64,000 nt of DNA, from positions 431,580-495,579 of the forward strand of contig NZ_LMEF01000029.1 of assembly GCF_001427905.1 (NCBI RefSeq). The letters are read 5' to 3'. A program made the translations under genes and the position numbers. This DNA is from Flavobacterium sp. Root420. Lineage in GTDB: Bacteria; Bacteroidota; Bacteroidia; Flavobacteriales; Flavobacteriaceae. The stretch's first letter is position 1. Each line of letters begins with the position of its first letter. The notes below the pieces were generated by a model, which saw nothing but the letters and a program-made list of their open reading frames with translations, was not told the origin of the DNA and did no database searches. Shown here one piece after another: positions 52,927-62,499 of this stretch.

Positions 52927-54435
52927 CTATTTAGCTATCTCAATATAATCCTTCAAACCACATTCCTTAATTTTTTTAATACTCTCGGCAACGGTCAAAG
53001 CATTTAGTGTAGCACCTTCCAAACCTGTATGCGTGTGATCTTTCGGGAAGAAGGCTTTCACTTTTTCTTTTCCTAAAGCTTCATATTTCAGAGCGACAAT
53101 TTCATTCAAATCAATATAATAAGCACCTTCTTTATCGGCAGCAATTTTAGACCAGTTTCCATATGTATCGGTTCTACGTTCGACTTTCTCATTTGGCCAT
53201 TCGTTTCTTGGCGTCTGACTTAAAACGATCGGAATAGCACCTTTTTCTTTGGCTTCCCTGATGAATTTTACCATATACCACCCAAAAGTATGAACGATTT
53301 CTTTTGAGCCGTCAGGACGTATTACTTCTTGGGTTTCATCTCCATTTCCTTTTAGTGAGCCTCTAAGTTTTTCTTTGTCAACAGCCCCGGCATCGTTATG
53401 TCCAAACTGAATTAGGATAAAATTGCCAGGCTGTAATTGGTTTTTTACTTCATCCCAAAGGCCTTCATAAACAAAGGTTCTGGTACTTCTTCCGCCTCTG
53501 GCTTTGTTGATTACTTCAATTCTTGTGGTATCGCAATATTGCGGAAAAGGAACACCCCAGCCCACAGCATCAGGATTCCCGTCATTACTTGCCATAGTCG
53601 AATCTCCGATTAAAAACACTTTTTTCTTTGCAGGAAGTACAATTTTTGGGTCTGCTAAAATGTAATTTTTTAAAGGATTTTTGCTTGCTTTCAGTTCATT
53701 AATAATGACCGAAGCCGAAAGTACAGCACCTTTTGCAGAAGTATGCGTATGGTCTTTTTTATAGAAATAAGTTCCCGTAATTTTTTCTTCACCGAGTTTT
53801 TCCATTTCAAGTGCCATTTTTTCATTCAAATTGATGAAAGTTACTTTTTCCTTTTCAGCAATTTGTTTGGCCCATAAACCATATGATTTATCGCTACGTG
53901 GTACTTTTCCATCCTTCCAGTCGTTTCTGGGAATCGGCGAACAAATAATCGGAATCGCTCCTTTTGCTTTAGCTTCCTGAACTACTTTCTGAATATACCA
54001 GCCATAACTGTGAACGATTTCATGTTTTTTGGTCAATAAATTGTCAATTTCCTGCGTTTGATTTCCGATACCTTTAATTGTTCCGCGAGCACGAATTGTG
54101 TCATTTACAGGACCATCATCATTATGTCCAAACTGAATCAGGACATAATCTCCTTTTTTAAGTTTATTTAAAACCGCAGTCCACAATCCTTTATCCTGAA
54201 AAGTTCTCGAGCTGGTGCCACCCAAAGCATGATTTTCTACATGTATTTTAGTAGTATCCAAAAACTGCCCGATATAATCTCCCCAGCCCCAGAGCCCGCC
54301 GGTTCCATCGCCTTTGCCATTTTTAACTGTGGAGTCCCCAACCATATAAAGAGTTGGTTTAGTATCTTGTTTTGAAGTAAAATTGAAAAATAATAAGGTC
54401 AGAAATAAGATAGAAAATATTTTAATTGATTTCAT
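52927..54435 (-). CDS. Double-domain CE12 rhamnogalacturonan acetylesterase
   Basis: 502 residues with a signal peptide (IFSILFLTLLFFNFTSKQ). Two complete SGNH/CE12 domains lie in tandem. Domain 1 (about 27-255): GDST with Ser35, GGTSSRTF, FGHNDDG, DHTH 228-231. Domain 2 (about 270-498): GDST with Ser279, GGRSTRTF, FGHNDAG, DHTH near 467. Each keeps nucleophile, oxyanion Gly/Asn and the Asp-x-x-His pair, so both should be active. CE12 enzymes remove acetyl groups from galacturonic acid in rhamnogalacturonan I. Single-domain proteins of about 250 residues are usual, so this is an internal duplication. Last gene of the leftward operon, 105 nt after the GH2 gene. Confidence 0.9.
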   Translation of the reverse strand: MKSIKIFSILFLTLLFFNFTSKQDTKPTLYMVGDSTVKNGKGDGTGGLWGWGDYIGQFLDTTKIHVENHALGGTSSRTFQDKGLWTAVLNKLKKGDYVLIQFGHNDDGPVNDTIRARGTIKGIGNQTQEIDNLLTKKHEIVHSYGWYIQKVVQEAKAKGAIPIICSPIPRNDWKDGKVPRSDKSYGLWAKQIAEKEKVTFINLNEKMALEMEKLGEEKITGTYFYKKDHTHTSAKGAVLSASVIINELKASKNPLKNYILADPKIVLPAKKKVFLIGDSTMASNDGNPDAVGWGVPFPQYCDTTRIEVINKARGGRSTRTFVYEGLWDEVKNQLQPGNFILIQFGHNDAGAVDKEKLRGSLKGNGDETQEVIRPDGSKEIVHTFGWYMVKFIREAKEKGAIPIVLSQTPRNEWPNEKVERRTDTYGNWSKIAADKEGAYYIDLNEIVALKYEALGKEKVKAFFPKDHTHTGLEGATLNALTVAESIKKIKECGLKDYIEIAK

Positions 54436-54540
54436 AATTTGAATTGTGAATTGCGAAATTGCCTAATCTTGCCATAATGACATAAAATGAGAGAATCTAT
54501 AAATTAAGGTTGCATAAAAAACTTTCTGCCTTCGTGGCAA

Positions 54541-57396
54541 TTAACCTCTAAAATCAAACCATAAATTCATCTTTATCCCATCATCTCCGCTTTTAATTCG
54601 GATGTTGGTTGGTTGACTTTGCGGTCCTTGTTGTTCCAATGGTTTGAAATCGCGCATCGCTGGAATTTCATACATAAACGAAATATCTCCTTCCGGAAAT
54701 GCCGGCTGTGGATAACTCCCCGGGAAACCATTTTTAGGCAAATCGGGCGTAAACAATCTCAAAAATAAATTATCATTTTCACTAAAAACTTTAAATGATG
54801 ATGCTCCGGCTTTTAAATTTGCACCTAATAAATTAGCGTGATAACCTTTGAATTCAGGGTAAATCAAATTCTCAAAACTTTCTCCGGTAATCGTATTGTT
54901 ATAGTCTTTCTCCCAAATGCCGTAAGTGGTTCCTTTAATTCTGTTTTTCCACACATGATACGGACCTCTTCCAAACCATTTAATTCCGGTAACTTCTTTC
55001 TCCGGAAAGCTGAATGTAATTCCGAAAGCGCTGATTTTATCTTCAAAAAAAGCACCATCAAAACCTTCACCGCCTGAAGCATTTTTCAGGGCAACCAATT
55101 CCATTTTAAATCTTCCATCCGGTTCCATAATCCATTTAATGGAAGATAAGCCACCAGAATAATTTACAATGCAAACGGCTTTGTCATCATCCTGCGAAAC
55201 CTGAATATCTTTTAATTTGGCTTTCATCCCAATTGGGCGTGGGCCATTTGTCAACGCAATAGTTGAAGTTCCGTTTTTAATAGAAGTAATTTCTCCTGTT
55301 ACAGCATCTAAAGCAACCGTGATTTCACTTCCTTTTAAGGTAATTTCATTTCCGTTTTTTACTGCTGAAGCCTTGGCTTTCGTATTTTGAACTGCCAGGA
55401 ATTTATTGGCATAAAACAAAGCTTTATGAATTGGCCATGTCCAGGTATAAATCTCTTTGTTGAATTGATCGTAAGCCGTGACAGACAAAACATCGCCTTC
55501 AGCAAAATTATTAGGAACAGCAAAATTAATTTTACGGGTTTCTCCCGGATCAATACTTGGAAGTTCAATTTTTCCTGAACTTATTGCTGTAGAAACGCCA
55601 TTAGAATAAAGTACATTATCATCAGCTTTCATCACTTTAAATTCCATTTTGCAGGTATTCAAATTGCTGAACAAATAATCGTTTTTGATAAAGAAAGAGC
55701 CATCAAAATTTTCAGAAACCTGTTTTGGCTGAAATTGGATTGGCGACCAAACTTCTTTTACGGTATAATAACTTCCTTCTCTCTCACGGTGCGGTCCTAA
55801 AATTCCGTCTGCCGCCAATGAACCTTTCGAATCAAATTTTACATCTCCCGTCCAATCCGAGCGTTTTACGGCTTCGTCGAGCATCGCCCACATAAAACCT
55901 CCCGCAAAAAGCGGACTTTCTTTGTAACGGTTCCAGAAATCTTCCAGAGCCGCTCCGTGTCCGTTATCGTAAGTTCCGTGCATGAATTCAGTTGGGAAAA
56001 ACACATTTTCACCTGCATTAAAACGGTGCATTCCCGTTAAATAAGTAGGATAGTGGTGTGTATCCCAGCCATTAAAATCGGCCCAGGGGTGAATCACAAT
56101 TCTTTTTTGCGGATCAAGGTCTGCAAAAACTTTATCGGTATCATAATTCCATCCGCCTTCATTCCCGTTGTCCCAAATAATTACTGAGGCATGATTGACA
56201 TCACGGGTAATCATTTCGGTGGCTAATTTTTTTCCGGTTTCTGTATCATAGGAGTTTTGCCAGCCCGCCAATTCATTCAAAACAAAAAGGCCTAATGAAT
56301 CACAGACTTCTAAGAAGTGTTCGTCTGGCGGATAATGCCCACGAACCGCATTCATATTCATGTCTTTAATTAATTTCACATCCAGTTCGCTGATGCGCTT
56401 ACTGGTGCTTCGACCGCCTTCTGGCCAAAACGAATGACGGTTAATTCCTTTCATGATAATTTTGGTACCATTAACATAAATTCCGTCTCGCTTTTTAAAC
56501 TCCAGCGTTCTAAAACCAATTCGTTTATCATATTGATGCAAAACTGTTCCGTTTTGTTTTAAAACCAATTGTAAGTCATATAAATTAGGAGTTTCCGGAT
56601 TCCACGGTTTGATGTTCTTCCATTGTGCTGCAGCAGTTGCTGTTGTACTTTTTGCTTTAATCGGAAAAGTAAAAGTTTGAAAATCCTCTCCATTCAAACC
56701 TTTTAATGTCGCTTCTAAAGTGACATTTTTAGGAATATTTTTAAGTTTCAAATCAACAGTGAGAGAGCCATCCATTTTTGGATTTACGGCAATATTCTGA
56801 ATATGTGTTTTTGGAGCAACTTCCAGCCAAACCGGACGATAAATGCCGCCAAATAGCCACCAGTCCGCTCTTCTTTCTGCGGCGTTTACTGATTTATTAG
56901 CTGAGTGTTTCCAGACATGAACTTCCAAAAGATTTTTAGAACCATATTTCAGTAAAGAAGAGATATCATATTTAAATTCATAAAAACCACCCTGATGAAT
57001 CGCTCCGGCCAATTTTCCGTTTACTTTTACTTCGGTATCGGTCATCGCTCCGCCAAAAGCAATTAGCACCTCTTTGCCTTTATAATCGGCAGGAACTTCA
57101 AATTCGTATTTATACAAACCTTCTTCTTTGCTTGGCTCTTTCTGTTCCAGTTCCTTGTACCAGCGTCCATAGGTATATTCCCCAAAACCTTCCAATTCCC
57201 ATTGCGAGGGGACATTTATTTTAGACCATTTTTGGCTGTTGTTGCCACCGGTACAATAAAATTCCCATTGCACAGGATGTTCAAAATCTTTTCCTGAAAG
57301 ATAAATTTTATCCGTTTGTTGTGCGTGGCTGTTTTGGGTCAGAAAAAGCGCAAACGCAGCAAGAGAGAGATTTTGGATCGTGTTTTTTAGTTGCAT
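54541..57396 (-). CDS. GH2 beta-galactosidase (LacZ-like, with small-chain-like C-terminal domain)
   Basis: 951 residues with a signal peptide (LSLAAFALFLTQNSHAQQ). N-terminal sugar-binding domain about 30-195 (EYTYGRWYKELE; GGIYRPVWLEV), Ig-like domain 196-300, barrel with RGHYPPDE, acid/base Glu413 (WDNGNEGGW) and nucleophile Glu470 (FFPTEFMHG). A C-terminal beta-sandwich of the LacZ domain 5 type follows (GIKWFGRGPYHVWKNRIKGT). It differs from the GH2 at 18547-21513 in lacking the discoidin-like tail. Likely removes beta-galactose from galactan or arabinogalactan side chains. It lies 20 nt after the CE12 gene in the same operon. Confidence 0.9.
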   Translation of the reverse strand: MQLKNTIQNLSLAAFALFLTQNSHAQQTDKIYLSGKDFEHPVQWEFYCTGGNNSQKWSKINVPSQWELEGFGEYTYGRWYKELEQKEPSKEEGLYKYEFEVPADYKGKEVLIAFGGAMTDTEVKVNGKLAGAIHQGGFYEFKYDISSLLKYGSKNLLEVHVWKHSANKSVNAAERRADWWLFGGIYRPVWLEVAPKTHIQNIAVNPKMDGSLTVDLKLKNIPKNVTLEATLKGLNGEDFQTFTFPIKAKSTTATAAAQWKNIKPWNPETPNLYDLQLVLKQNGTVLHQYDKRIGFRTLEFKKRDGIYVNGTKIIMKGINRHSFWPEGGRSTSKRISELDVKLIKDMNMNAVRGHYPPDEHFLEVCDSLGLFVLNELAGWQNSYDTETGKKLATEMITRDVNHASVIIWDNGNEGGWNYDTDKVFADLDPQKRIVIHPWADFNGWDTHHYPTYLTGMHRFNAGENVFFPTEFMHGTYDNGHGAALEDFWNRYKESPLFAGGFMWAMLDEAVKRSDWTGDVKFDSKGSLAADGILGPHREREGSYYTVKEVWSPIQFQPKQVSENFDGSFFIKNDYLFSNLNTCKMEFKVMKADDNVLYSNGVSTAISSGKIELPSIDPGETRKINFAVPNNFAEGDVLSVTAYDQFNKEIYTWTWPIHKALFYANKFLAVQNTKAKASAVKNGNEITLKGSEITVALDAVTGEITSIKNGTSTIALTNGPRPIGMKAKLKDIQVSQDDDKAVCIVNYSGGLSSIKWIMEPDGRFKMELVALKNASGGEGFDGAFFEDKISAFGITFSFPEKEVTGIKWFGRGPYHVWKNRIKGTTYGIWEKDYNNTITGESFENLIYPEFKGYHANLLGANLKAGASSFKVFSENDNLFLRLFTPDLPKNGFPGSYPQPAFPEGDISFMYEIPAMRDFKPLEQQGPQSQPTNIRIKSGDDGIKMNLWFDFRG

Positions 57397-57416
57397 AATT
57401 GGTGAATTCTTGGAGG

Positions 57417-58784
57417 TTAATTGCCATCTGGTTTAGTAATTTCAAATCGGTCACTCATTGGGAGTGTCCAGCTCGAAATATAATTTGGTTTCTTTGGATC
57501 GTAAGTAGGTGTTTCTTTTTTGATTTGTTTCTTTAATGGAATATCAAGTTCGCGAATTCCTTTCAGTACGCAAAGTGCAATTTCGTTAGCGCCAAAACTA
57601 TTAAAATGGGTGTTGTCGTCCAAAGTTTTTTCCTGCCCGGGAAAAGTATTGGCCGGATATTGTACAAAAGCTTTTCGGGAAGGTTCATCGCCCCAGGCTT
57701 CGTATAATTCGGTTGTCATTTTAGTGATATCAATTAAGGCGATATTGTTTTTTTGAGCGACAGTTCGCATCGCAGCAGGAAATTCGCCATGCGTTTCTTT
57801 TAAAGCCCCATTTTCATTAAAGAAACGACGTTGTGTTGGGGTTACCAAAACCGGAATTGCCCCTTTTTCTTTAGCTGATTGAACAAACTCCGTCAATAAA
57901 TTGGAATACGATCCCCAGGCACCATTTCCTTCGCCTTTGATTTTCTCATCGTTGTGACCAAATTCCACAAACAGATAATCTCCTTTTTTAATTTGGGTAA
58001 GAATCTTTTTTAAACGATTTCCATTTTTAAAAGAACTTAACGAAGAACCCGAATACGCATAATTTGCGACAACAATACTATCATCAAAATAGTTGGTAAT
58101 AAATTGTCCCCAGGAAGCCCAGGGCTCTACGTCCTGATCGGTAAGAGTTGAATCTCCGGCCAGGTAAACAACAGTCAGATTGTCTTTGGCAGTAATTTTG
58201 ATATTCTGGATTGAAACCTCACCTAAAAATTCAAGGGTTAATTTATCATCCCAGTCTAAAATATCTTTTTCCCTGTCTTTAAGTATGACATTTAATTGAT
58301 CATCGATTTTTGGAGTTCTGACATTTATATTGAATGTTTTGGTTATTTTTTGTCCTTTTGGCACAGAGAATTGATTTACCATCAGTCTTCTTGATTCGGC
58401 TTTTATAGAAACGTTTGAAGTTTTTTCGTTGCTTCCCATCGTCACTTCAACCTGATAATTTCCTTCAGGAAGTTGTACGGAGAAGTAAGTTGGTTTTTCG
58501 GCAGAAAAAGAATTAGTATTGATTTTTACTTTGAAAGAAGAGTTAAAATCGAAACCAAATCCTGTATGAGCATCGTAAACTATCGGTTTATGGATTGCAA
58601 TTCCTTTTGAAGCTTTTGAAGTGCCAAAATGAAACGAAAGTGATTTTGTGTTTTTAATACTGTCAGATGAATGTGTTTTTGATAGAAAGTTATTGTTATT
58701 TAAATGATTGTCAGCATGCATTGCGAAAAAAGCAGCAGGCATAACCAAACAAAAGACACATAAAAAAGTACTTATTTTTACCAA
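57417..58784 (-). CDS. CE12 rhamnogalacturonan acetylesterase with N-terminal binding domain
   Basis: 455 residues with a signal peptide (FLCVFCLVMPAAFFAMHADN). Residues about 45-200 form a beta-sandwich resembling the galactose-binding-like N-domain of some CE12 enzymes (FHFGTSKASKGIAIHKPIVY; NYQVEVTMGSNEKTSNVSIK). Residues about 205-435 are the SGNH esterase: VVYLAGDSTLTDQ with the nucleophilic Ser, YSGSSLSSF, FVEFGHNDEK and DDNTHFNSFGANEIA. It is the first gene of the leftward operon controlled by site 7 and joins the double CE12 gene, giving three CE12 active sites in one transcript. That points to a heavily acetylated substrate. Confidence 0.9.
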   Translation of the reverse strand: MVKISTFLCVFCLVMPAAFFAMHADNHLNNNNFLSKTHSSDSIKNTKSLSFHFGTSKASKGIAIHKPIVYDAHTGFGFDFNSSFKVKINTNSFSAEKPTYFSVQLPEGNYQVEVTMGSNEKTSNVSIKAESRRLMVNQFSVPKGQKITKTFNINVRTPKIDDQLNVILKDREKDILDWDDKLTLEFLGEVSIQNIKITAKDNLTVVYLAGDSTLTDQDVEPWASWGQFITNYFDDSIVVANYAYSGSSLSSFKNGNRLKKILTQIKKGDYLFVEFGHNDEKIKGEGNGAWGSYSNLLTEFVQSAKEKGAIPVLVTPTQRRFFNENGALKETHGEFPAAMRTVAQKNNIALIDITKMTTELYEAWGDEPSRKAFVQYPANTFPGQEKTLDDNTHFNSFGANEIALCVLKGIRELDIPLKKQIKKETPTYDPKKPNYISSWTLPMSDRFEITKPDGN

Positions 58785-58813
58785 CTTTTCTGAATTTAAG
58801 TTTATTTCACTTT

Positions 58814-58859
58814 CAAAGCTAACAGTTCCGTTATTATATAGTATCCTGTACTATGATGT
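58814..58859 (-). promoter_or_regulatory. PUL operator site 7 and promoter of the CE12-GH2-CE12 operon
   Basis: Minus strand: ACATCATAGT-ACAGGAT, the first half degenerate (58859) and the second perfect (58849-58843), with a perfect -7 box TAGCTTTG (58821-58814) 38 nt from the first half. The gene starts at 58784. Confidence 0.7.
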
Positions 58860-58898
58860 TAAAATAGTATAGGATTGTAAATTATTATATTATAAAAA

Positions 58899-58923
58899 TC
58901 AGGTAGGTACAGGATGCTATACC
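58899..58923 (+). promoter_or_regulatory. PUL operator site 8 (partial) before the DUF4450 gene
   Basis: CAGGTAGGT-ACAGGATGCTAT: one perfect half (58909-58915) and a poor first half. No TAnnTTTG box lies 38 nt downstream, so this copy does not fit the spacing rule. It is about 105 nt before the start of the rightward operon. A further AGTATAGGAT-like half occurs at 58865-58874. Confidence 0.4.
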
Positions 58924-59020
58924 ATAAAAAAACAAAGAAATTGCAATTAAATTATCAAACAATTAGGAATAAATTGATAAAGTTGTTTGTTTGGTAAATA
59001 TTGAAATACGCTTTTTTTGA

Positions 59021-62000
59021 ATGAATGTTATGAAAATCAAAATACAACATTTTCTCTTTCTTATCGCAGGCTTTTTTCTCTGTTCAATGGTCTCATTTGG
59101 TCAGGAAAAAAATGCAATGCGTAAAATACATTATGCGCCAGAAGGAAATAGTTTTGTATTGAAAAATGGAACACGAAAATTCAATCGCGCTTTGTATGGT
59201 TCTAATACTGGTTTTAGGGTTGAGAGCGGAGATTTACCCGAATTTGCCATGTACATGCCGGGAATGGGCGGGAATTTCAAACTCGGAATTGTAAACGGAA
59301 AAGAAAGCAAATGGATTACCGAAGCCTCTAAAATTGATACCAGATACATTTTGGGAACTATGAAGTATGTAATTGAAGATGCTCTTTTAGGAAACGGAAA
59401 ATTATTTGTTGATGTAGTTGCCCTGAAAGAAAAAGAAGGGTTCATCGTCAAAGTATATGGTAAAAATATTTCTAAAAACAGCAATTTAATATGGGCTTTT
59501 GGTGGTGCAACTGGTAAGAAATTCAGTCGTGATGGCGATATCGGAGCTGATCCGGAATCGGTATTTTACTTGCAGCCGAATTACTGTGTCAACAATAAAT
59601 ATACAATTCAAAAACAATCTTTTTTGTTGGAATATGGTTCTGAAAACAACAAACAGAAAACGGGAAACAACAGAAGTCTGGTTGGATTTTTTCCAGAATC
59701 TTCAACACATATAGCGGATGCCAATCAGCAGAAAACACCTTTAGAATTGTTTAATTCCACTGCGGAAACATTGCCGGTTATTACAGGGAAAATAAATGCA
59801 ATTACTGAAAAAAGCAGCTATTGGCTTTTGGCCACTGAAGATCTTAAAATGGATGTTTCACAAAAAGGCCTGGCAGCACTTTATGACAAATCAGTCCAGC
59901 AAACACAGGTTTTGGCCAGTAGAGTGAAAGTTGTAACTCCGGATCCTTATATCAATACTTTGGGTGCAGCGCTCTCGATTGCTTCTGACGGAATCTGGGA
60001 AAGCCCCGCATATCTTCATGGAGCAATTGCATGGAGAATGTACCTGAACGCGTGGCGTGGCGCGTATACTGCCGATCCATTGGGGTGGCACGATCGCGCA
60101 AAATCACATTTTGAAAGTTATAGTAAATCGCAGGTTACAAGTCCGGAAAATGGACCGGTTGTTTTTGATGAAGAAAAGAATTTAGCACGCCAGAAAGAAG
60201 AAATCGGAACCTCAATGTTCAGCAGTGGATACATTAGCCGAAATCCGAATAAAAATACCGTCGCACATCATTACGATATGAATTTGGTTTTTATCGATCA
60301 GATGTTGCGTCATTTTAAATGGACCGGTGATACCGCTTTTATGAAAGAAATGTGGCCAACGATTCAGCGGCATTTGAATTGGGAAAAACGAAATTTTGAT
60401 GCAGACGGCGACGGACTCTATGATGCATATGCGTCTATTTGGGCGAGCGATGCCCTGCAGTATAGCGGTGGCGGCGTAATTCATTCTTCTGCCTATAATT
60501 ATTACGCCAATAAAACAGTTGCAGAAACGGCAAAGAAAATAAACGAAGATGCAGCACCTTTTTCAAAAGAAGCCGATAAAATTTTAAAAGCAACAAATAA
60601 CCAGCTTTGGATTCCCAATAAAGGAATTTTTGCCGAATATAAAGACGCACTCGGAAACCGATTATTGCATGACACGCCTGGCATTTGGAGCATTTACCAC
60701 ACGATAGATTCGGAGCTGTCCAACCCGTTTGAAAGTTATCAAATGTTGGGTTATGTCGATAATCAGATTCCGCATATCCCGATTTCGGCTGAAGGGTTGG
60801 ACAAAAAAGACCTTTATGTAATCAGCACTACCAATTGGCAGCCCTATACATGGTCGATTAATAATGTGGCTTTGGCCGAACAATTGCATACGGCATTGGC
60901 TTTCTGGCAAGGCGGTAAAAGTGAAGAAGCGTACAAAATGTGGGAAAGTGTGTTGATTGAAAGTATGTATTTGGGTGCGTCTCCGGGAGGTTTTGAACAG
61001 CTGTTATATCAGGACGCCATTCGCGGTGAATTGTATCGTGATTTTGCGGACCCAATCGGGATGGCGTCACGTACTTTAGTGGAAGGATTGTACGGAATCC
61101 AGCCAGATGCGCTTGCTGGAATTTTAACAATTAAACCCGGTTTTCCTTTAAAATGGAAGGAAGCTTCTTTAGAAATTCCGGATATTTCTTTTTCTTTCAA
61201 AAGAGAAAATAAAAAAGATACGTACCGAATCGAGAATCGTTTAACATCAAAAATGAATTTAAAATTGATTCTAAAGGCATCTTTTGATGCAATAGAAACT
61301 ATCAGAGTAAATGGAAAAGAAGTGAATTGGAAGGCAATTCCGGAAAGTATTGGAACTCCAGGAATCAGTATTGAAGCGCCATACAATTCAGTTTATGAGG
61401 TGATCGTTAATTGGAAAGGAAATATTTTAGAAGAATTAAAATCGGAAACAGGTTATACTTCGGGTGAAATACTAAATCTTACGGCTTCAAAAGCTAAAAT
61501 TGTTTCTGTTAATGATCCGCAATCGGTTTTAAGTGAAATTTCAAAAACAGCTAATTCGCTTAAAGCGAAAATGAATGGCGAAGGTCATAAAACTTTTTTT
61601 ATTGAATTGAAACAAGGTGAATTATCATGGTGGAATCCCATTGATTTGAATATTAAAGCTCAGGAGAAATCCAATAAAAAAGAGACGAATTGGGATGTGC
61701 CTTTGGATCAATCAACACGATTTGAAACCGTTTCGCTTTCATCCTTTTTCAATTCAAAAGTAACCGATATTTTCAATTACGAATATTTGTCCCCAAGACC
61801 AAAAACAGCAACCTTACAATTACCAAAACAAGGAATCGGAAACTGGTGTTATCCAAATGTATCGGTAAGAGTTGATGATTCAGGCTTACGCCAAAAAGCA
61901 AAAGCAAATGGGCAAATTACAACGCCAAACGAAATTCCGTTTCAAACGCCTTCTGATGAAAATCTGAAGAATATTATTTTCACTTCCATGTGGGATAATT

Positions 62001-62440
62001 TCCCGGAAAGTATTTCTATTCCGCTTGACGGAAAAGCTTCACACGCTTATTTTATGCTTGCAGGAACAACAAACCCAATGCAAAGCCGAATGGTAAACGG
62101 TGAAATTAAAGTGGAATATACAGATGGGACATCAGAAGTTTTACCATTAAAAAATCCGGAAAACTGGTGGCCGATTGAACAGGATTATTTTGTAGACGGA
62201 TTAGCCTTTACAACAGATGCTCCAAAACCTCCAAGAGTATATTTTAAATCAGGAGAAATTTCGAGGGATTTTAAGGATTTTAAAACGATTAAAGGATTTT
62301 CAAATTACGGAGTTGATGGCGGTGCAGGAACGATTTTGGAATTGCCGTTGAATAAAAATAAAACTCTAAAGAATCTTACTTTGAGAACTATTGCAAATGA
62401 TGTGGTGATTGGTTTGATGAGTGTGACTTTAATTAGATGA
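59021..62440 (+). CDS. DUF4450-family large putative glycosidase
   Basis: 1139 residues; ATG 59021 or the in-frame ATG 59030, followed by a signal peptide (FLFLIAGFFLCSMVSFGQE). The N-terminal beta domain (about 30-290; GTRKFNRALYGSNTGFRVES) leads to an (alpha/alpha)6-barrel region (about 310-720; WESPAYLHGAIAWRMYLNAW, RGAYTADPLGWHDRAKSHFE; DADGDGLYDAYASIWASDAL), and two C-terminal beta domains follow. Glycosidase-like acidic residues in the barrel cannot be assigned with certainty. DUF4450 proteins occur in Bacteroidota rhamnogalacturonan loci but I know of no settled activity. It starts a rightward operon that continues beyond the window. Confidence 0.75.
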   Translation: MNVMKIKIQHFLFLIAGFFLCSMVSFGQEKNAMRKIHYAPEGNSFVLKNGTRKFNRALYGSNTGFRVESGDLPEFAMYMPGMGGNFKLGIVNGKESKWITEASKIDTRYILGTMKYVIEDALLGNGKLFVDVVALKEKEGFIVKVYGKNISKNSNLIWAFGGATGKKFSRDGDIGADPESVFYLQPNYCVNNKYTIQKQSFLLEYGSENNKQKTGNNRSLVGFFPESSTHIADANQQKTPLELFNSTAETLPVITGKINAITEKSSYWLLATEDLKMDVSQKGLAALYDKSVQQTQVLASRVKVVTPDPYINTLGAALSIASDGIWESPAYLHGAIAWRMYLNAWRGAYTADPLGWHDRAKSHFESYSKSQVTSPENGPVVFDEEKNLARQKEEIGTSMFSSGYISRNPNKNTVAHHYDMNLVFIDQMLRHFKWTGDTAFMKEMWPTIQRHLNWEKRNFDADGDGLYDAYASIWASDALQYSGGGVIHSSAYNYYANKTVAETAKKINEDAAPFSKEADKILKATNNQLWIPNKGIFAEYKDALGNRLLHDTPGIWSIYHTIDSELSNPFESYQMLGYVDNQIPHIPISAEGLDKKDLYVISTTNWQPYTWSINNVALAEQLHTALAFWQGGKSEEAYKMWESVLIESMYLGASPGGFEQLLYQDAIRGELYRDFADPIGMASRTLVEGLYGIQPDALAGILTIKPGFPLKWKEASLEIPDISFSFKRENKKDTYRIENRLTSKMNLKLILKASFDAIETIRVNGKEVNWKAIPESIGTPGISIEAPYNSVYEVIVNWKGNILEELKSETGYTSGEILNLTASKAKIVSVNDPQSVLSEISKTANSLKAKMNGEGHKTFFIELKQGELSWWNPIDLNIKAQEKSNKKETNWDVPLDQSTRFETVSLSSFFNSKVTDIFNYEYLSPRPKTATLQLPKQGIGNWCYPNVSVRVDDSGLRQKAKANGQITTPNEIPFQTPSDENLKNIIFTSMWDNFPESISIPLDGKASHAYFMLAGTTNPMQSRMVNGEIKVEYTDGTSEVLPLKNPENWWPIEQDYFVDGLAFTTDAPKPPRVYFKSGEISRDFKDFKTIKGFSNYGVDGGAGTILELPLNKNKTLKNLTLRTIANDVVIGLMSVTLIR

Positions 62441-62499
62441 TGTGGCAATGAGATAATGCGTCAATTAGATAATTGTGCAAACTAAAGTTGAAAAATGCT

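Noticed and set aside
58861..58880. A ninth operator copy (AGTATAGGAT)
   Set aside because: Only one weak half-site is present and no -7 box lies at the conserved distance.
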